Positions 35,474-46,982 of a stretch of 64,000 bases of DNA are shown piece after piece. The stretch is from Apium graveolens (lineage: Eukaryota > Streptophyta > Magnoliopsida > Apiales > Apiaceae), in NCBI RefSeq assembly GCF_009905375.1, contig NC_133650.1, forward strand, positions 148,521,346 to 148,585,345, in the 5' to 3' direction. The first letter of the stretch is position 1. The number at the start of each line of letters is the position of its first letter. The notes under the pieces were generated by a model, which saw only the letters and a program-made list of their open reading frames with translations, was not told the DNA's origin and ran no database searches. Position numbers and translations under genes: made by a program.

Positions 35474-37224
35474 TGAAGGGATTTTAGCACATAAACGCAG
35501 CGAAAACATAAATTTAAATCTTAAAAAAACCGAAACCCTCCGCAGGATCCATGCGAAAAATAATATTTAATTCGTAGTTCAGTATGTTTACCTTAAGAAG
35601 CTTTACGTTAATGGAAAGATGGAGGTCTTTAATGGCGATCCAAATACGATGAACGGATATCCCTAGCAGCTGCTCCTCAAGTGTGAAGCACTCCACCGGT
35701 ATCCACCAAGAGTACAATGTGATGGAGGAGGAAGAGGTTGAGAGAATTAGTTGCCTCCCTCTTGTTCTACTTTAGAATTAGGGTTAATTATTTGGGTTGA
35801 GGCAAATAGGGTTTATAATAGTATATTTATAGGCAAAAATTTTAGCTGAAATTTTTCCATAAAATATTATTATTATTAACCCTTTAATTGATTATTCTTA
35901 TTAACCAATTAACTAATAATTAAAATACCTTTTAATCATTAATCCCTTTTCTAAACACTTTAGAAAAATAATTCTCTCACTTGATTTAATTTCCAAAATT
36001 AAATTCTTAATTAATAATATTAAGAACTTTTCTTAATTAATTTATAATTAATTAAATCTCATTTAATCAATTATTAAATCTGCTAATTAATTATTTATTT
36101 CACAAATAAATAATTACCAGCCATTATTAATTAATTCCTCCACCATTAAATCATTCTCTTTTATGGTGTGACTCTGTAGGTTCAATATTAAGCCGGTAGT
36201 AGAAATAAATAATAATAAAACTATTTTATCATTATTTATATAAATTCTCTAATTCATTAAATATGATTAATTAATAAATTAATCATATTTATTCTACATC
36301 GTGAGGGATACTTCTCAGCATATCGCGACTATCCGGATAATACGAATTCACTGCTGAGAATAACAAGAACCTATTCAGTGAGTAGTTACCGTACAATCAA
36401 TTCCTTCTACCCTGCAATGTCACGATTAAATACAAGGCATGGAAATTTTGTTAAGCCTATCTTATTTAATCATTTGCTTTCCCATTCACTATGCTTAGTT
36501 ATATTTAATGTAAATTAGAAACTCCTTATTAATTTCATTCACTCTGGCCAGAGATTCCTGAACTGGCATAAGTGGATCAGCATTGAACATTCTCTTCCTT
36601 CACTGGAAGGGGTAGATCCTTTATTGATCATACACTATCTTCGTGTACAAATTCCTATACCCAGTAGAGCCCTTATAATTGTCCCTTGAGACTAAGAACT
36701 AAACCAAAACATAGTTCAGTGTACACAAGATGACTATGATGACCTCAAGTCTAAGGATACTTGTACAACTATCACTATGTGAATAACTGCTGACACGTGA
36801 GTGAACTCCATCAGTTGTTCAGCTGTGTGAGTCATGTTCAGTGAACTTATTCTATAATAAGCACCTACATACTAGCTATAATGTCACTACACAAATGTCT
36901 ATGAGAACAGACATCCTTCATAATGAAGCAAGCATAGTATGTACCGATCTTTGCGGATTATTAATTACCAGTTAGTAATCCTACGACCAGGAACTATTTA
37001 AGTTTAGAGTTATCATCTTTTAGGTCTCATTATTATGATCTCATCACAATCCATAAAAAGCTTTACTCTAAATTGTGGTATATCTTATTTAAACATTTAA
37101 ATAGATAGAGCCCGCAATAAAAACAAAACAAGTCTTTTATTAATATCAATTAAATCAAAACAGATTACATAAAAGTTATTCCTAAATCCTCATACATGAT
37201 TGGACTTAGGACATATCTCTTTCA
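35474..37224 (-). repeat. 5' LTR of element B
   Basis: 1,751 bp from TGAAGGGATTTTAGC to TCTCTTTCA, with a TATA box at 35824-35831 (TATAAATA on the minus strand). It has an extra segment of roughly 25-40 bp near 35745-35785 compared with the 3' LTR. Divergence between the two LTRs is clearly greater than in the nested element further right. Confidence 0.93.
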
Positions 37225-38363
37225 CGGTGCAATACAAAGGAATGCATTGAACAACATGATGTGGTGAAATAAGTGTATAGAAACGTTAGTACTACACTAA
37301 ATGTACTCTACTTGATGTCGAAGACCTTAAAGTAGAACTGAAGAAAGTTAAAGATGAAAATGATATGTTAGTTCTAGATAGTGCCAGTGTTGAGAATCTT
37401 AAGCAAACCAATAAATATTTAGAGCTTAAGATTACTAAACACCTCGAGACAGAGGAAGAGCTAAGGAACAAGAATGCAGAATTAGAAACTAAATTACATG
37501 CTTTTACTGATTCTGCAAATCTTGCTAAGAAGCTCATAGCTGATCAAGTAGTAGGTGGAAAGGTCGGAATAGGTCTAGACTACGACGAACTTAGAAAAGC
37601 TTCTAAGAAATGAGTAGTTGAAATTGACCCTATAGAGAAAGTTATTAATTCCCCTGATACACCTCATATTCTTAAGGAAGCTAAGAAGCTTCTATTTAAG
37701 AAAGCTACTGTTGAGACCTTTGATGAAGATAATCTTTATATTCATCATGAGATGCTTGTTGAGGATCTCGAGCTCTCAAGGAGACAAAAGGCAAAGAAAC
37801 CTATGTCTGTTGCTAGTGACTCTGACTTATCTTTTGCCGGACTAGGTTTCACTTCCAAGAAGAAGAAGAATAGAAGTAGAAATAGCAGGATAGGAACTAA
37901 TGGCCCTAGGAAGTTATGTAATAACTGTGGTTCTGCTGGTCACCTTACTCATGCTTGTAGAAAGGTTAAAGTAGACAATGTTAAGAATGCTTATGTGTAT
38001 AACATGCCTAACATGCCTAAAGTTTCTAAGTGTGATAAATCTATTTGCATGCCATGTGTAGTATCTTTCATGCACACTTATCTTGATTCCACACACTCAC
38101 ATAATACATCTCATGATCATGGTAAGCATGTTAGTAAGTACACTGGTAGATCAAAGACTGTAAGCCCTCCTAAAGCTAGGAAAGTGGTACCTGTCACCAA
38201 GCCCAAGAGCAAGTCTGTTGGTGCTTCTGAAAGTGACAAGGAAATAGTCAATAATAAAGCAAAAACTGTTAAGCCTGTCAATTCTGTGAAGAGAAATGTT
38301 ATATATTCAAATGCTTCTAAGTCTTCTAGACCCAACTTAGTTTGGGTACCAAAGAAAACTTAA
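37225..38363 (+). pseudogene. gag C-terminal part of element C
   Basis: An open stretch from about 37300 encodes a heptad-like, probably coiled-coil region (VENLKQTNKYLELKITKHLE), then TGA at 37611-37613 and a continuation with one CCHC knuckle (CNNCGSAGHLTHAC). It ends NLVWVPKKT and TAA at 38361-38363, the Sirevirus gag C-terminus. The N-terminal gag core is missing because element B's LTR abuts at 37224. Confidence 0.85.
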
Positions 38364-39469
38364 TCACTTTTGTTTTCAGGGCATTAAGCAGAAGAAGGTC
38401 ATGTGGATTCTGGACAGTGGATGTTCAAGGCATATGACTGGAGATAGAGCTTTGCTATCAAAGATGGTTGAGAAAGCTGGCCCAGTGGTTACTTTTGGAG
38501 ATGACAGCAAAGGTTATACTACGGTATATGGCTGTTTGGAAATTGGCAATGTCGTTATTGAAGAAATCTCTCTAGTTGAAGGTCTTATGCATAATCTCCT
38601 CAGTATCAGTCCGTTCTGTGACAAAGGATGCGAAGTTTTGTTCAAGAAGGAGAAGTTTTTTATCTCTAATCAGTAGAATGAGAAGCTAACTCTCAATGGA
38701 GTTAGAAAGGGTGATTTTTTTGTAGCTGACTAAAATTCTGCAGATGGTCAAGTAATGTGCTTCTACAGTAAAGCCTCTCCAGATGAAAGTTGGTTATGGC
38801 ATAAGAAGCTCTCCCACTTGAACTTCAAGACCATGAATTCCTTGGTTAAGAGGGAATTGGTGAGAGGATTGCCCGAGATGGAATTTAGTCCTGATGGACT
38901 TTGTGAAGCATGTGAGAAGGGAAAGTCAAAGAGGGCATTACATAAGAAGAAGACAATGACTGACATCACTGAACCACTACAACTCCTTCACATGGATTTG
39001 TTTGGTCATGTCAACGTCATGTCTATGTCAAGAAAGAAATATGGCTTAGTGATTGTTGATGACTATTCCAGATACACATGGGTGTTATTCTTACATTCAA
39101 AGGATGAAGCACCTGATATGATTATTGATCACATTAACAAGATTGAGTTAGAAACTGGAGTGCCTGTACGAAAAATCAGATCAGATAATGGAACATAATT
39201 CAGAAATGCAAAGCTGAATGATTTCTGTATTGAGAAGGGCATCTCAAGACAGTTTTCAGCACCAAGAACTCCACAACAAAATAGAGTGGTTGAGAGGAAG
39301 AATCGAACATTGGTTGAAGCCGCAAGGACTATGCTTAATGAAGCCAATCTTCCTACCTACTTATAGGCTGAAGCAGTTAACACTGCATGCTATACTCAAA
39401 ACAGAACCCAGATCAACAAGATATATGAGAAGACCCCTTATGAGTTAATGACCAACAAGAAACCATCAG
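38364..39469 (+). pseudogene. pol N-terminal half of element C
   Basis: The frame is +1 relative to gag. Protease reads WILDSGCSRHMTGDRA, GAG-pre-integrase WHKKLSHLNF, and integrase HMDLFGHVNVMS and RSDNGT. Stops occur at 38674-38676, in FVAD* near 38731, at 39196-39198 (in place of Glu of the RSDNGTEF motif) and in PTYL* near 39365 (in place of Trp). It is interrupted at 39470 by the 3' LTR of element D. Not functional. Confidence 0.88.
39465..39469. other. target-site duplication of element D, left copy
   Basis: ATCAG immediately before the left LTR equals ATCAG at 46978-46982 immediately after the right LTR. The 5-bp length is normal for copia integrase and proves a single insertion into element C. 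Confidence 0.95.
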
Positions 39470-40795
39470 TGTTAGGTCCCAATGTGTTTGTAGAAGGGGG
39501 GGTTGAATACAAACAGTACCGAATAATCGAATTAAATGCGGAATAAAAAATGTGAAACAAAATTCAAGTTAAATAAAAATATTATTAAACTTGAAAGGTG
39601 TTACAACAACTGTATCGATTACAAGGAATTAATCTCAAATTAATTATCACAAATCTAGAATAAATTCGACATGAACTTTTTCTATTTTTGTAATAAAAAA
39701 ATTCAAATGCTAAACGCAATTTGAGATTAAGTTCTAGGGATTTTGATCCGCTAGATTGTTACACAAGAACAAGATAAAGATTTCTAGTTGATTGGATTTA
39801 ACTTTACAATCTAGAAATTGATCTTGAAGTTGCAGATGAGATGAAATATTTGTGTCTGCTTCTTTTTCTTTGTTCTCGAGTTCTGTGTTCTTGATTGGAT
39901 GATTATTTTTCTTTCTGCTACTTCTATGTCTTTTTAATTCATTCAACAGAATTGAATTGAACTGGAATGACAATCCTATAGCTGGCAAGACTTTCGGTAG
40001 GACAATGGATTGAACTAGCAAGACAATCTGATTGAACTACAATGACTTTCGGTATGACAATCAGTTGAACTAGCAAGACTATCTCCTTCCCAGTAGAACT
40101 TTCGGTAGGACAATGGAAATGACTTGGCATGACAATTGGTATGACAATCCTGATTATCATGCTAGTTCATTTTCAATTGTCTTGCTGATTTAAGACTGTT
40201 TTTAATCCAATTTAACTTCTAAAAATCCTTAATATTAATTCTGAATTAATTAATCAATTAATTTAATTAATCAAATAAATTAATCTTTGCAGATATAATT
40301 TATTTTCTTAATTAAATTATATGACTTAATTAATTAATAGAGAATTAATACTAACCCTGAGCAGCAACCAATCTTCTGAATATCTTCTGAAAATCACTGA
40401 GAATTATGAATCAATTCCACCACTTCAACGTTGACACTCGATGTACTATCTGGTTCATGAGTGACTAACTTCTGTGACGTTTCTTCATGTCTTGACTTTG
40501 ATACTTTGATTTTCTTCAGATTAAATCCTTGTAATTAATGATACTCTGACGAGATCTCTGTCACTTGATTAAATCCACACTCTTGATTTATATCACTGAG
40601 GCATGATCAATTTCTTGAACTTCTTCCAGTGAATTAATTTCTCAAGTCTGTAGATGAACCTTGTTTCTGAATCCTTTGACAGATATTACTCTGTGAGATC
40701 TCTCTGACGGTAGATCCACTATTTACTTATTATATTCTTATTTGAGTTGAGTTGAATCCTCGAATATACAAATAGGCTATGACATATGACTTACA
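39470..40795 (-). repeat. 3' LTR of element D
   Basis: 1,326 bp from TGTTAGGTCCCAATG to GACATATGACTTACA, next to the polypurine tract. The same LTR family occurs as a fragment at 24973-25655. Confidence 0.96.
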
Positions 40796-40812
40796 ATCTC
40801 CCCCTATTTGTT
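40796..40812 (-). other. polypurine tract of element D
   Basis: The minus strand reads AACAAATAGGGGGAGAT directly before the 3' LTR, which orients the element to the minus strand. Confidence 0.9.
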
Positions 40813-43118
40813 TGTTAGACAATAACACACAAATACCTAGAGGATAACTCAACTAACAAATAAGAAAAAGATATAAAAAGAAATGCAAAGTAAATAGTAG
40901 AAAAGTTCTGGACTAGATTTAACATTTTCCAGATTCCAGGTAGATGTTCCTCTAGACTGAACATATCTTCAAGTAGTTTTATTTTCATTTGTACAACCAC
41001 ATTTCCTGTTGAGAAGCCCATATCTCTCTTGCTTCTCCCCCTATGAGAATCAACTGATTAAAGAAGATCACCTTCGTTTACCACCTCTCCCGTACAATAG
41101 GATCCGCAGATAAAAGCCAATGGTACTCCCCTTTTGAAAACAACTTCTTCCCTTACTTAGAAAATCACATTGTGTTTACCACCTCTCCCGTACAATAGGA
41201 TCCGTAGTTACAAACAACAATGGTGTGGTGTGGTGTACATGTAGGATCTTTTTCTTACTCCCTGCTATTTCTCCCCCTTAGTTGAGGAATCCTCCAAACT
41301 ATTACTTAAGCTTTTATCTCCCCCTTAAAGAAGGAATGTATGCCGTCGTCTGAAGGAGTTCTCATATTTCACTTGGTTGGAAAAGAAATAACAAGTGTTT
41401 CTCTTTCTTCCTCACTGTGAGTGTGTGATTCTGTTTAGTGTACCTCACATGTGTTTCACTCTTCTCTCCACTCGTGTTTACACTCATTCTCACAAGTGTA
41501 TCACTCCACTCATAGCTCCAAAAATCAGCTGTACCTGCAAGGAAAATCACCTTAGCCATCCTTAAGGAGGTCACAGGTGGTGCAATGGGAGTTCATAAAT
41601 CCCCATCCTTGTTAAACTCATCAGATGAATCTGAGTCATAATCTACAAGTTGCTAGTTTCCCTTTTAGGGTTCCAGATTTGAATTATGGGAAGGTAAACA
41701 ATGATCCAACGAATTTAGCATAAAGATCAAAGTTTCCTTCTAATGTCTGTGAAGACATTTCCTTGTGACTCATCAGGTAATATCTGAATCATTATCAACA
41801 AGTTGCCGATCTGCACCTATGTCAGATCCACTATCCGCAGATGCATCCAGGGGATTTAAGCCTGGGGAGGTAGACACTGACCACTGACATATGGCTTTTG
41901 GATCAGTATCCTCTCCTAACACCTGTAAAGGCAATTGGTCCACTAACGAACCTTAAACAATCGAATATGACCTTAAAATGGTCGAAACTCTTGTTTCCGT
42001 CAACTCATCCTTTGTGTGTGTAACCTTTCCTTGTGCATCAAGAATTGTTTATGTTTGAAGTGGTGACACTACATAGGATACCTTGGCCGACAGGCAAATT
42101 TCAATAGACGCACCCTGTTGAGAGAATGAATCTAGTAACTGTTTTTGTGCCTTTTCAGCCATTACATCTTTTTGAGAAGATGTATGGGGGCTAGCAGTTG
42201 TCTCGGTTTAAATACTACTCATCTATGTAGGAGACAGAGCTACTGGGTTGACTACAGAACCTTCCTTATGTGGTGCACTAAGGCACTATCTCCCTCACGC
42301 TCATTCATACTACATTTAGTGGTAAGAGAGTGTTGGTTGGTTCTGTTTTTGTGATTGTCTTTACAGTCTTGGATAGACGTTGTGGGTTTTCAACCTCATG
42401 ACTGTCAATGAAAGAAAGTCATTGGAGACTGAACCTGTAACACAGAACATATGGTAATAGAGAGAAAATGATTTACAATAGTGATTTCTAAAGATTTTAC
42501 ATGAAATAAGAAATCACTAATGTAGAAAGAAGTTTGATTTTGTTTTTCAATATGAATGAATTTTTGATAAAACATTGATCACTTAGGGTAAAGTCTAAGT
42601 AATTCTCATTCATGTCAAAAGCTTACAAATATCTGCAACATAATGTTAACAACATATCATTGACCGATACTTGTCAAGTACTTTAGATACTAATTGTTAT
42701 GTTGCATTAACAATATATCACTGCACATATAAAACAATATGATTGTGCCTAATGATAAGAGAGTTAAAAATATGACGACTCTACTAGTTCATATTAAACA
42801 ATAACTTCAGTTAGAGTGCCATACCATGTTCTTGACGATTGCTTGAGTAGTACACTAGTTCATACCAACCTGAAGTGAGATTGTGAAGAAGAGATTGCAT
42901 AGTCCAATAGATCTGCAGCTGCAAAGTCCATGAACTGTGGTGCATTGACTTCCTCTTTTGACTCACCAACCAGGAGTACACTTGTACACATCTTACTAGA
43001 GTCCAATTCCAAGTGTAATGTGCAGCAGGTGCCTGATATGTCATAATATTCTCAAGTCTCGTCACTGGTGCTATATGTTAGATGATGCTTCCTGATAATA
43101 ACCTAGCACACTATACAA
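40813..43118 (-). other. decayed internal region of element D without integrase or RT
   Basis: This stretch sits where integrase, RT and RNase H should be, but contains none of their motifs. Short decayed frames remain, the clearest at 41773-42186 and another at about 42850-43010 (reading ESKEEVNAPQFMDFAAADLL). It is consistent with an ancestral deletion joining the end of protease to the 3' extra-ORF region. Confidence 0.65.
41773..42186 (-). pseudogene. remnant of a 3' extra ORF of a Sirevirus
   Basis: A 138-codon frame interrupted by two TAA stops (after SPLQT and after SYSIV) reads as ordinary protein sequence: EKAQKQLLDSFSQQGASIEI, VDQLPLQVLGEDTDPKAI, ASADSGSDIGADRQLVDNDS. It matches no gag, protease, integrase, RT or RNase H motif. 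Sireviruses often carry an extra, sometimes envelope-like, ORF between pol and the 3' LTR, and the position fits. I see no signal peptide or membrane segment in what remains, so no function is assigned. Confidence 0.55.
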
Positions 43119-43310
43119 AATTTTCATTTATAACATATCCAGCTTGCAAACAGCCATATCCCTCAGATAAACCTTTGTTGTTATCTCCAAAGGTAACCAT
43201 GGGGCCAGCTTTCTCAACCACATTTGATAGCAGGGCTCTATCTCCGGTCATATGTCTTGATGATCCACTGTCAAGAATCCACACTACCGGTTATACCTGT
43301 TTAATGCCCT
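43119..43310 (-). pseudogene. protease fragment of element D
   Basis: The frame is +1 to gag and reads VWILDSGSSRHMTGDRALLS, then a protease-like stretch to INENFV and a stop. The catalytic Asp-Ser-Gly is intact but the domain ends early, and none of the GAG-pre-integrase or integrase motifs follow. It closely resembles the protease of element C. Confidence 0.82.
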
Positions 43311-43324
43311 GCACTACAAATGGA

Positions 43325-45556
43325 TTAGACCTTCTTCGGAACCCAAACTTGGTTGGGCCCGACATACTTGTAGAATTGTCCTTTGTCAGGCAAAACAACA
43401 TTTTTAATTTTAATTGTCTCAACTTTCTCAATGACTAAACATTTGACCTTGTAAACAGCCTTAACAAATTTATGTTTAAGCTTAGGCACAAATGTCTCCT
43501 TTCTAGCCTTAGAAGGACTGGCAGTCTTAGACCTATCATGCTTCTTGTTATTCACATGCTGACGAAGAGTAGTCTTATCATTAGAAACATTCTTACCATT
43601 AAAATAAGCATACATCATATTAAAAGCACAAGACATACAATTAGAAACACCACATGCTTTATGAGAGTGATTAACAGCAGGCAATTTATGCATGATAGAC
43701 ATGGCATTTTTGTTATCCAACTCATGTGTGTCTGAGTTAGTCTCAGTTGCTTTCACAACTTTGACTGGAACTTTCGACACACTTGACTTGGAAACAACCT
43801 TCTCATTAGCAAGATCTTCAGCACGTATTTCTTCTTGAATAACAGAAGAGGTCGCATCAAATGGTTCAGCAATTGATGGTTTATAGAGGGGTTCATCAAC
43901 ACCCTTAAGCACATGTGGTACTTCCCTCCCTTTAGCACAGACACGAGGAGGGGAGTTTATGCCTAATTCTCCAATAGCAACATTATAATCATAACCTATT
44001 CCAGATGTTTAATTAACAGATTGCTTACTGTAGAACTCTTTAGCCTTCGAACAAGAATTGAAGTAGGCTCTAACCTTAGTCTTAAGACCGGTGATCTTGT
44101 CTTTAAGAATAGTTTCGAGTTTTCTATAACAGTCAACTCTATTCTCTAGAAAAGATACTTGTTCTTTTAATTTGTCTTGATTAATGTGCACAAGTCTTAA
44201 TTCATTGACCTCTTTCTCAAGGTCTGTGATCTGTAAACTTAACAGTTCATTATCACGACGTGCACAATCTAAGTTACTTCTTAGATGATAAACCATTTCA
44301 GCATCAGAAAGTTTTACCTCTATTCTTGACGATGAAGCTTTTCCTTCAATAGCCATAAGAGCAAGATTTCCTTCATCTTCATCTTCACTGTCAGTATCAT
44401 CCCAGCTTCTTCCCTTTGCCAGATAAGCCCTTTCAGAGTTCTTTCTTACTTGCTTTGGCTTCCTACATTCTATGGCAAAGTGTCCCAACTCATTGCAGTT
44501 ATAGCATCTAATGGTGCTCCGATCAACCATCCCTGTTTTGTATCCACCACTGCTGGTGTTAGATGATGAAGATCCACCTTTCTGGAATTTGTTGTAGTTG
44601 GACTTGTACTTAAGCTTGGGATTCCTCTTGAATCTGACATGGGAGAATCTCTTGACAATTTGGGCCATTGACTCGTCTTCCAATTGCTCCAGCTCTTCCA
44701 AGGAATAAAAATCATCACTTGATTGATTTGTAGTAGGAGGATCATATTCTGCTACTAACATATTTTCCTCAGCCTTGGAACACTGTACCATTCTCTCTAA
44801 TTGTTGAGATTGATGTTGTTGTTGACCTTCAGCTACAAGTGCAGTAGATGTGCTGACCATTCTATCCTTCCCTTAGACTTCCTTCTGTTGAATCTGCTCC
44901 AACTCATAGGTTTTTAACACTCCATAGAGCCTGTCCAAAGAAATCTCACTCAGATCTCTAGCTTCTCTAATGGCAGTGATTCTATGTTCAAGATGAGTTG
45001 GCAGTGTTAAAAGGAACTTTTTGTTGACCTCCCTGATTGAATAATATTTCCCATTTATGTTCAGGTTGTTGATCAACGCATTGTACCTCTCAAACACTTC
45101 AGTAATTCCTTCTCCTGGATTTGATTTAAAATATTCATACTCAGAGGTTAGGATCTCCAACTTGTTCTCCCTAACTTCCTCTGTGCCTTCATTGATCACC
45201 TCAATAGTTTCCCACATATGTTTGGAATTTTTACAGTTCATCACATGTCTGTTCATCAAGGGATCAAGGGAATCAATTAAAATTAACTGAAGGCTGGCAT
45301 CCAAGGAGGCTTCATCTTTTTCAGCAGGAGAAAAATCCTCAGGATCTTTAGGATAGGTTCTGGCTTTGGTGATCACAACATCATCTACTATCACCTCCGG
45401 TTCAATAACCATCGGAGTTCTTATCCCCTTCTTTAACAAGTTTGAATATTTGGGATTTGCCACTTGTAAAAATAAGAGCATCTTCTTCTTCCATATAATA
45501 TAATTTTCTTTATCAAATTGTGGAATTTTAACGGTTCCAACTTTTTGTGAAGTCAT
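43325..45556 (-). pseudogene. gag: gag of element D
   Basis: One frame from ATG 45556 (MTSQKVGTVKIPQFDKENY) to the stop at 43325, about 743 codons, interrupted by TAA at 44875-44873 (after QKEV) and TAA at 44011-44009 (after KQSVN). The N-terminal part is a UBN2-type gag core (IIWKKKMLLFLQVANPKYSN, RLYGVLKTYELEQIQ). One CCHC knuckle (CYNCNELGHFAIEC) and a long coiled-coil-like section follow, ending NQVWVPKKV. An open reading frame upstream of 45556 starts only from GTG, so the ATG was chosen. The stops postdate or accompany the recent insertion. Confidence 0.88.
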
Positions 45557-45638
45557 TATGAATTTTTGAATGAATAAAAATTCAAGGAGTTGAAAAATCA
45601 CAAAAGTCTAGGATCTTGATTTGTTCGTTAATCAGAAG

Positions 45639-45650
45639 GCTCTGATACCA
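45639..45650 (-). other. primer binding site of element D
   Basis: The minus strand reads TGGTATCAGAGC, complementary to initiator tRNA-Met, two bases inside the 5' LTR. Confidence 0.93.
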
Positions 45651-45652
45651 AT

Positions 45653-46977
45653 TGTTAGGTCCCAATGTGTTTGTAGAAGGGGGGTTGAATACAAACAGTA
45701 CCGAATAATCGAATTAAATGCGGAATAAAAAATGTGAAACAAAATTCAAGTTAAATAAAAATATTATTAAACTTGAAAGGTGTTACAACAACTGTATCGA
45801 TTACAAGGAATTAATCTCAAATTAATTATCACAAATCTAGAATAAATTCGACATGAACTTTTTCTATTTTTGTAATAAAAAGATTCAAATGCTAAACGCA
45901 ATTTGAGATTATGTTCTAGGGATTTTGATCCGCTAGATTGTTACACAAGAACAAGATAAAGATTTCTAGTTGATTGGATTTAACTTTACAATCTAGAAAT
46001 TGATCTTGAAGTTGCAGATGAGATGAAATATTTGTGTTTGCTTCTTTTTCTTTGTTCTCGAGTTCTGTGTTCTTGATTGGATGATTATTTTTCTTTCTGC
46101 TGCTTCTATGTCTTTTTAATTCATTCAACAGAATTGAATTGAACTGGAATGACAATCCTATAGCTGGCAAGACTTTCGGTAGGACAATGGATTGAACTAG
46201 CAAGACAATCTGATTGAACTACAATGACTTTCGGTATGACAATCAGTTGAACTAGCAAGACTATCTCCTTCCCAGTAGAACTTTCGGTAGGACAATTGAA
46301 ATGACTTGGCATGACAATCGGTATGACAATCCTGATTGTCATGCTAGTTCATTTTCAATTGTCTTGTTGATTTAAGACTGTTTTTAATCCAATTTAACTT
46401 CTGAAAATCCTTAATATTAATTCTGAATTAATTAATCAATTAATTTAATTAATCAAATAAATTAATCTTTGCAGATATAATTTATTTTCTTAATTAAATT
46501 ATATGACTTAATTAATTAATAGAGAATTAATACTAACCATGAGCAGCAACCAATCTTCTGAATATCTTCTGAAAATCACTGAGAATTATGAATCAATTCC
46601 ACCACTTCAACGTTGACACTCGATGTACTGTCTGGTTCATGAGTGACTAACTTCCGTGACGTTTCTTCATGTCTTGACTTTGATACTTTGATTTTCTTCA
46701 GATTAAATCCTTGTAATTAATGATACTCTGACGAGATCTCTGTCACTTGATTAAATCCACACTCTTGATTTATATCACTGAGGCATGATCAATTTCTTGA
46801 ACTTCTTCCAGTGAATTAATTCCTCAAGTCTGTAGATGAACCTTGTTTCTGAATCCTTTGACAGATATTACTCTGTGAGATCTCTCTGACGGTAGATCCA
46901 CTATTTACTTATTACATTCTTATTTGAGTTGAGTTGAATCCTCGAATATACAAATAGGCTATGACATATGACTTACA
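45653..46977 (-). repeat. 5' LTR of element D
   Basis: 1,325 bp, TG...CA ends, nearly identical to 39470-40795 (one G fewer in the G-run after GTAGAA, plus scattered transitions). Flanked by the right target duplication ATCAG (46978-46982). Confidence 0.96.
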
Positions 46978-46982
46978 ATCAG

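Larger units (their letters stand above)
28575..37224 (-). mobile_element. Ty1-copia retrotransposon with 1.7-kb LTRs (element B, Angela/BARE-like)
   Basis: An 8.65-kb element on the minus strand: 5' LTR 37224-35474, primer binding site, 1.9-kb leader, gag-pol 33551-30294, polypurine tract, 3' LTR 30279-28575. Both LTRs have TG...CA ends. The flanking pentamers do not match (GCGCC left, CGGTG right), and the flanking DNA is different: a gypsy-like LTR on the left, Sirevirus gag on the right. Long LTRs and the single CCHC knuckle suggest Angela/BARE; Tork or TAR is possible. Confidence 0.88.
39470..46977 (-). mobile_element. recent non-autonomous Sirevirus-like element nested in element C (element D)
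   Basis: A 7,508-bp element on the minus strand with two LTRs (1,326 and 1,325 bp), about fifteen differences between them by eye (roughly 99% identity), and perfect ATCAG target duplications. Internally, from the 5' side: primer binding site, gag with a few stops, a protease fragment, then about 2.3 kb holding only remnants of other frames. Integrase, reverse transcriptase and RNase H are absent. It must have been mobilised by proteins from another copy; its gag end and protease are close to those of the host element C. Confidence 0.93.

Noticed and set aside
40813..43118. Hidden integrase or reverse transcriptase in element D
   Set aside because: I looked for DDE integrase motifs, YVDD and ADPLTKPL-like motifs in minus-strand frames and saw none; only unrelated decayed frames are present.
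43295..43330. A 22-nt intron between gag and protease in element D
   Set aside because: GT...CAG can be drawn, but 22 nt is too short for a plant intron. Only the conserved acceptor-like CAG|GGCA is reported.
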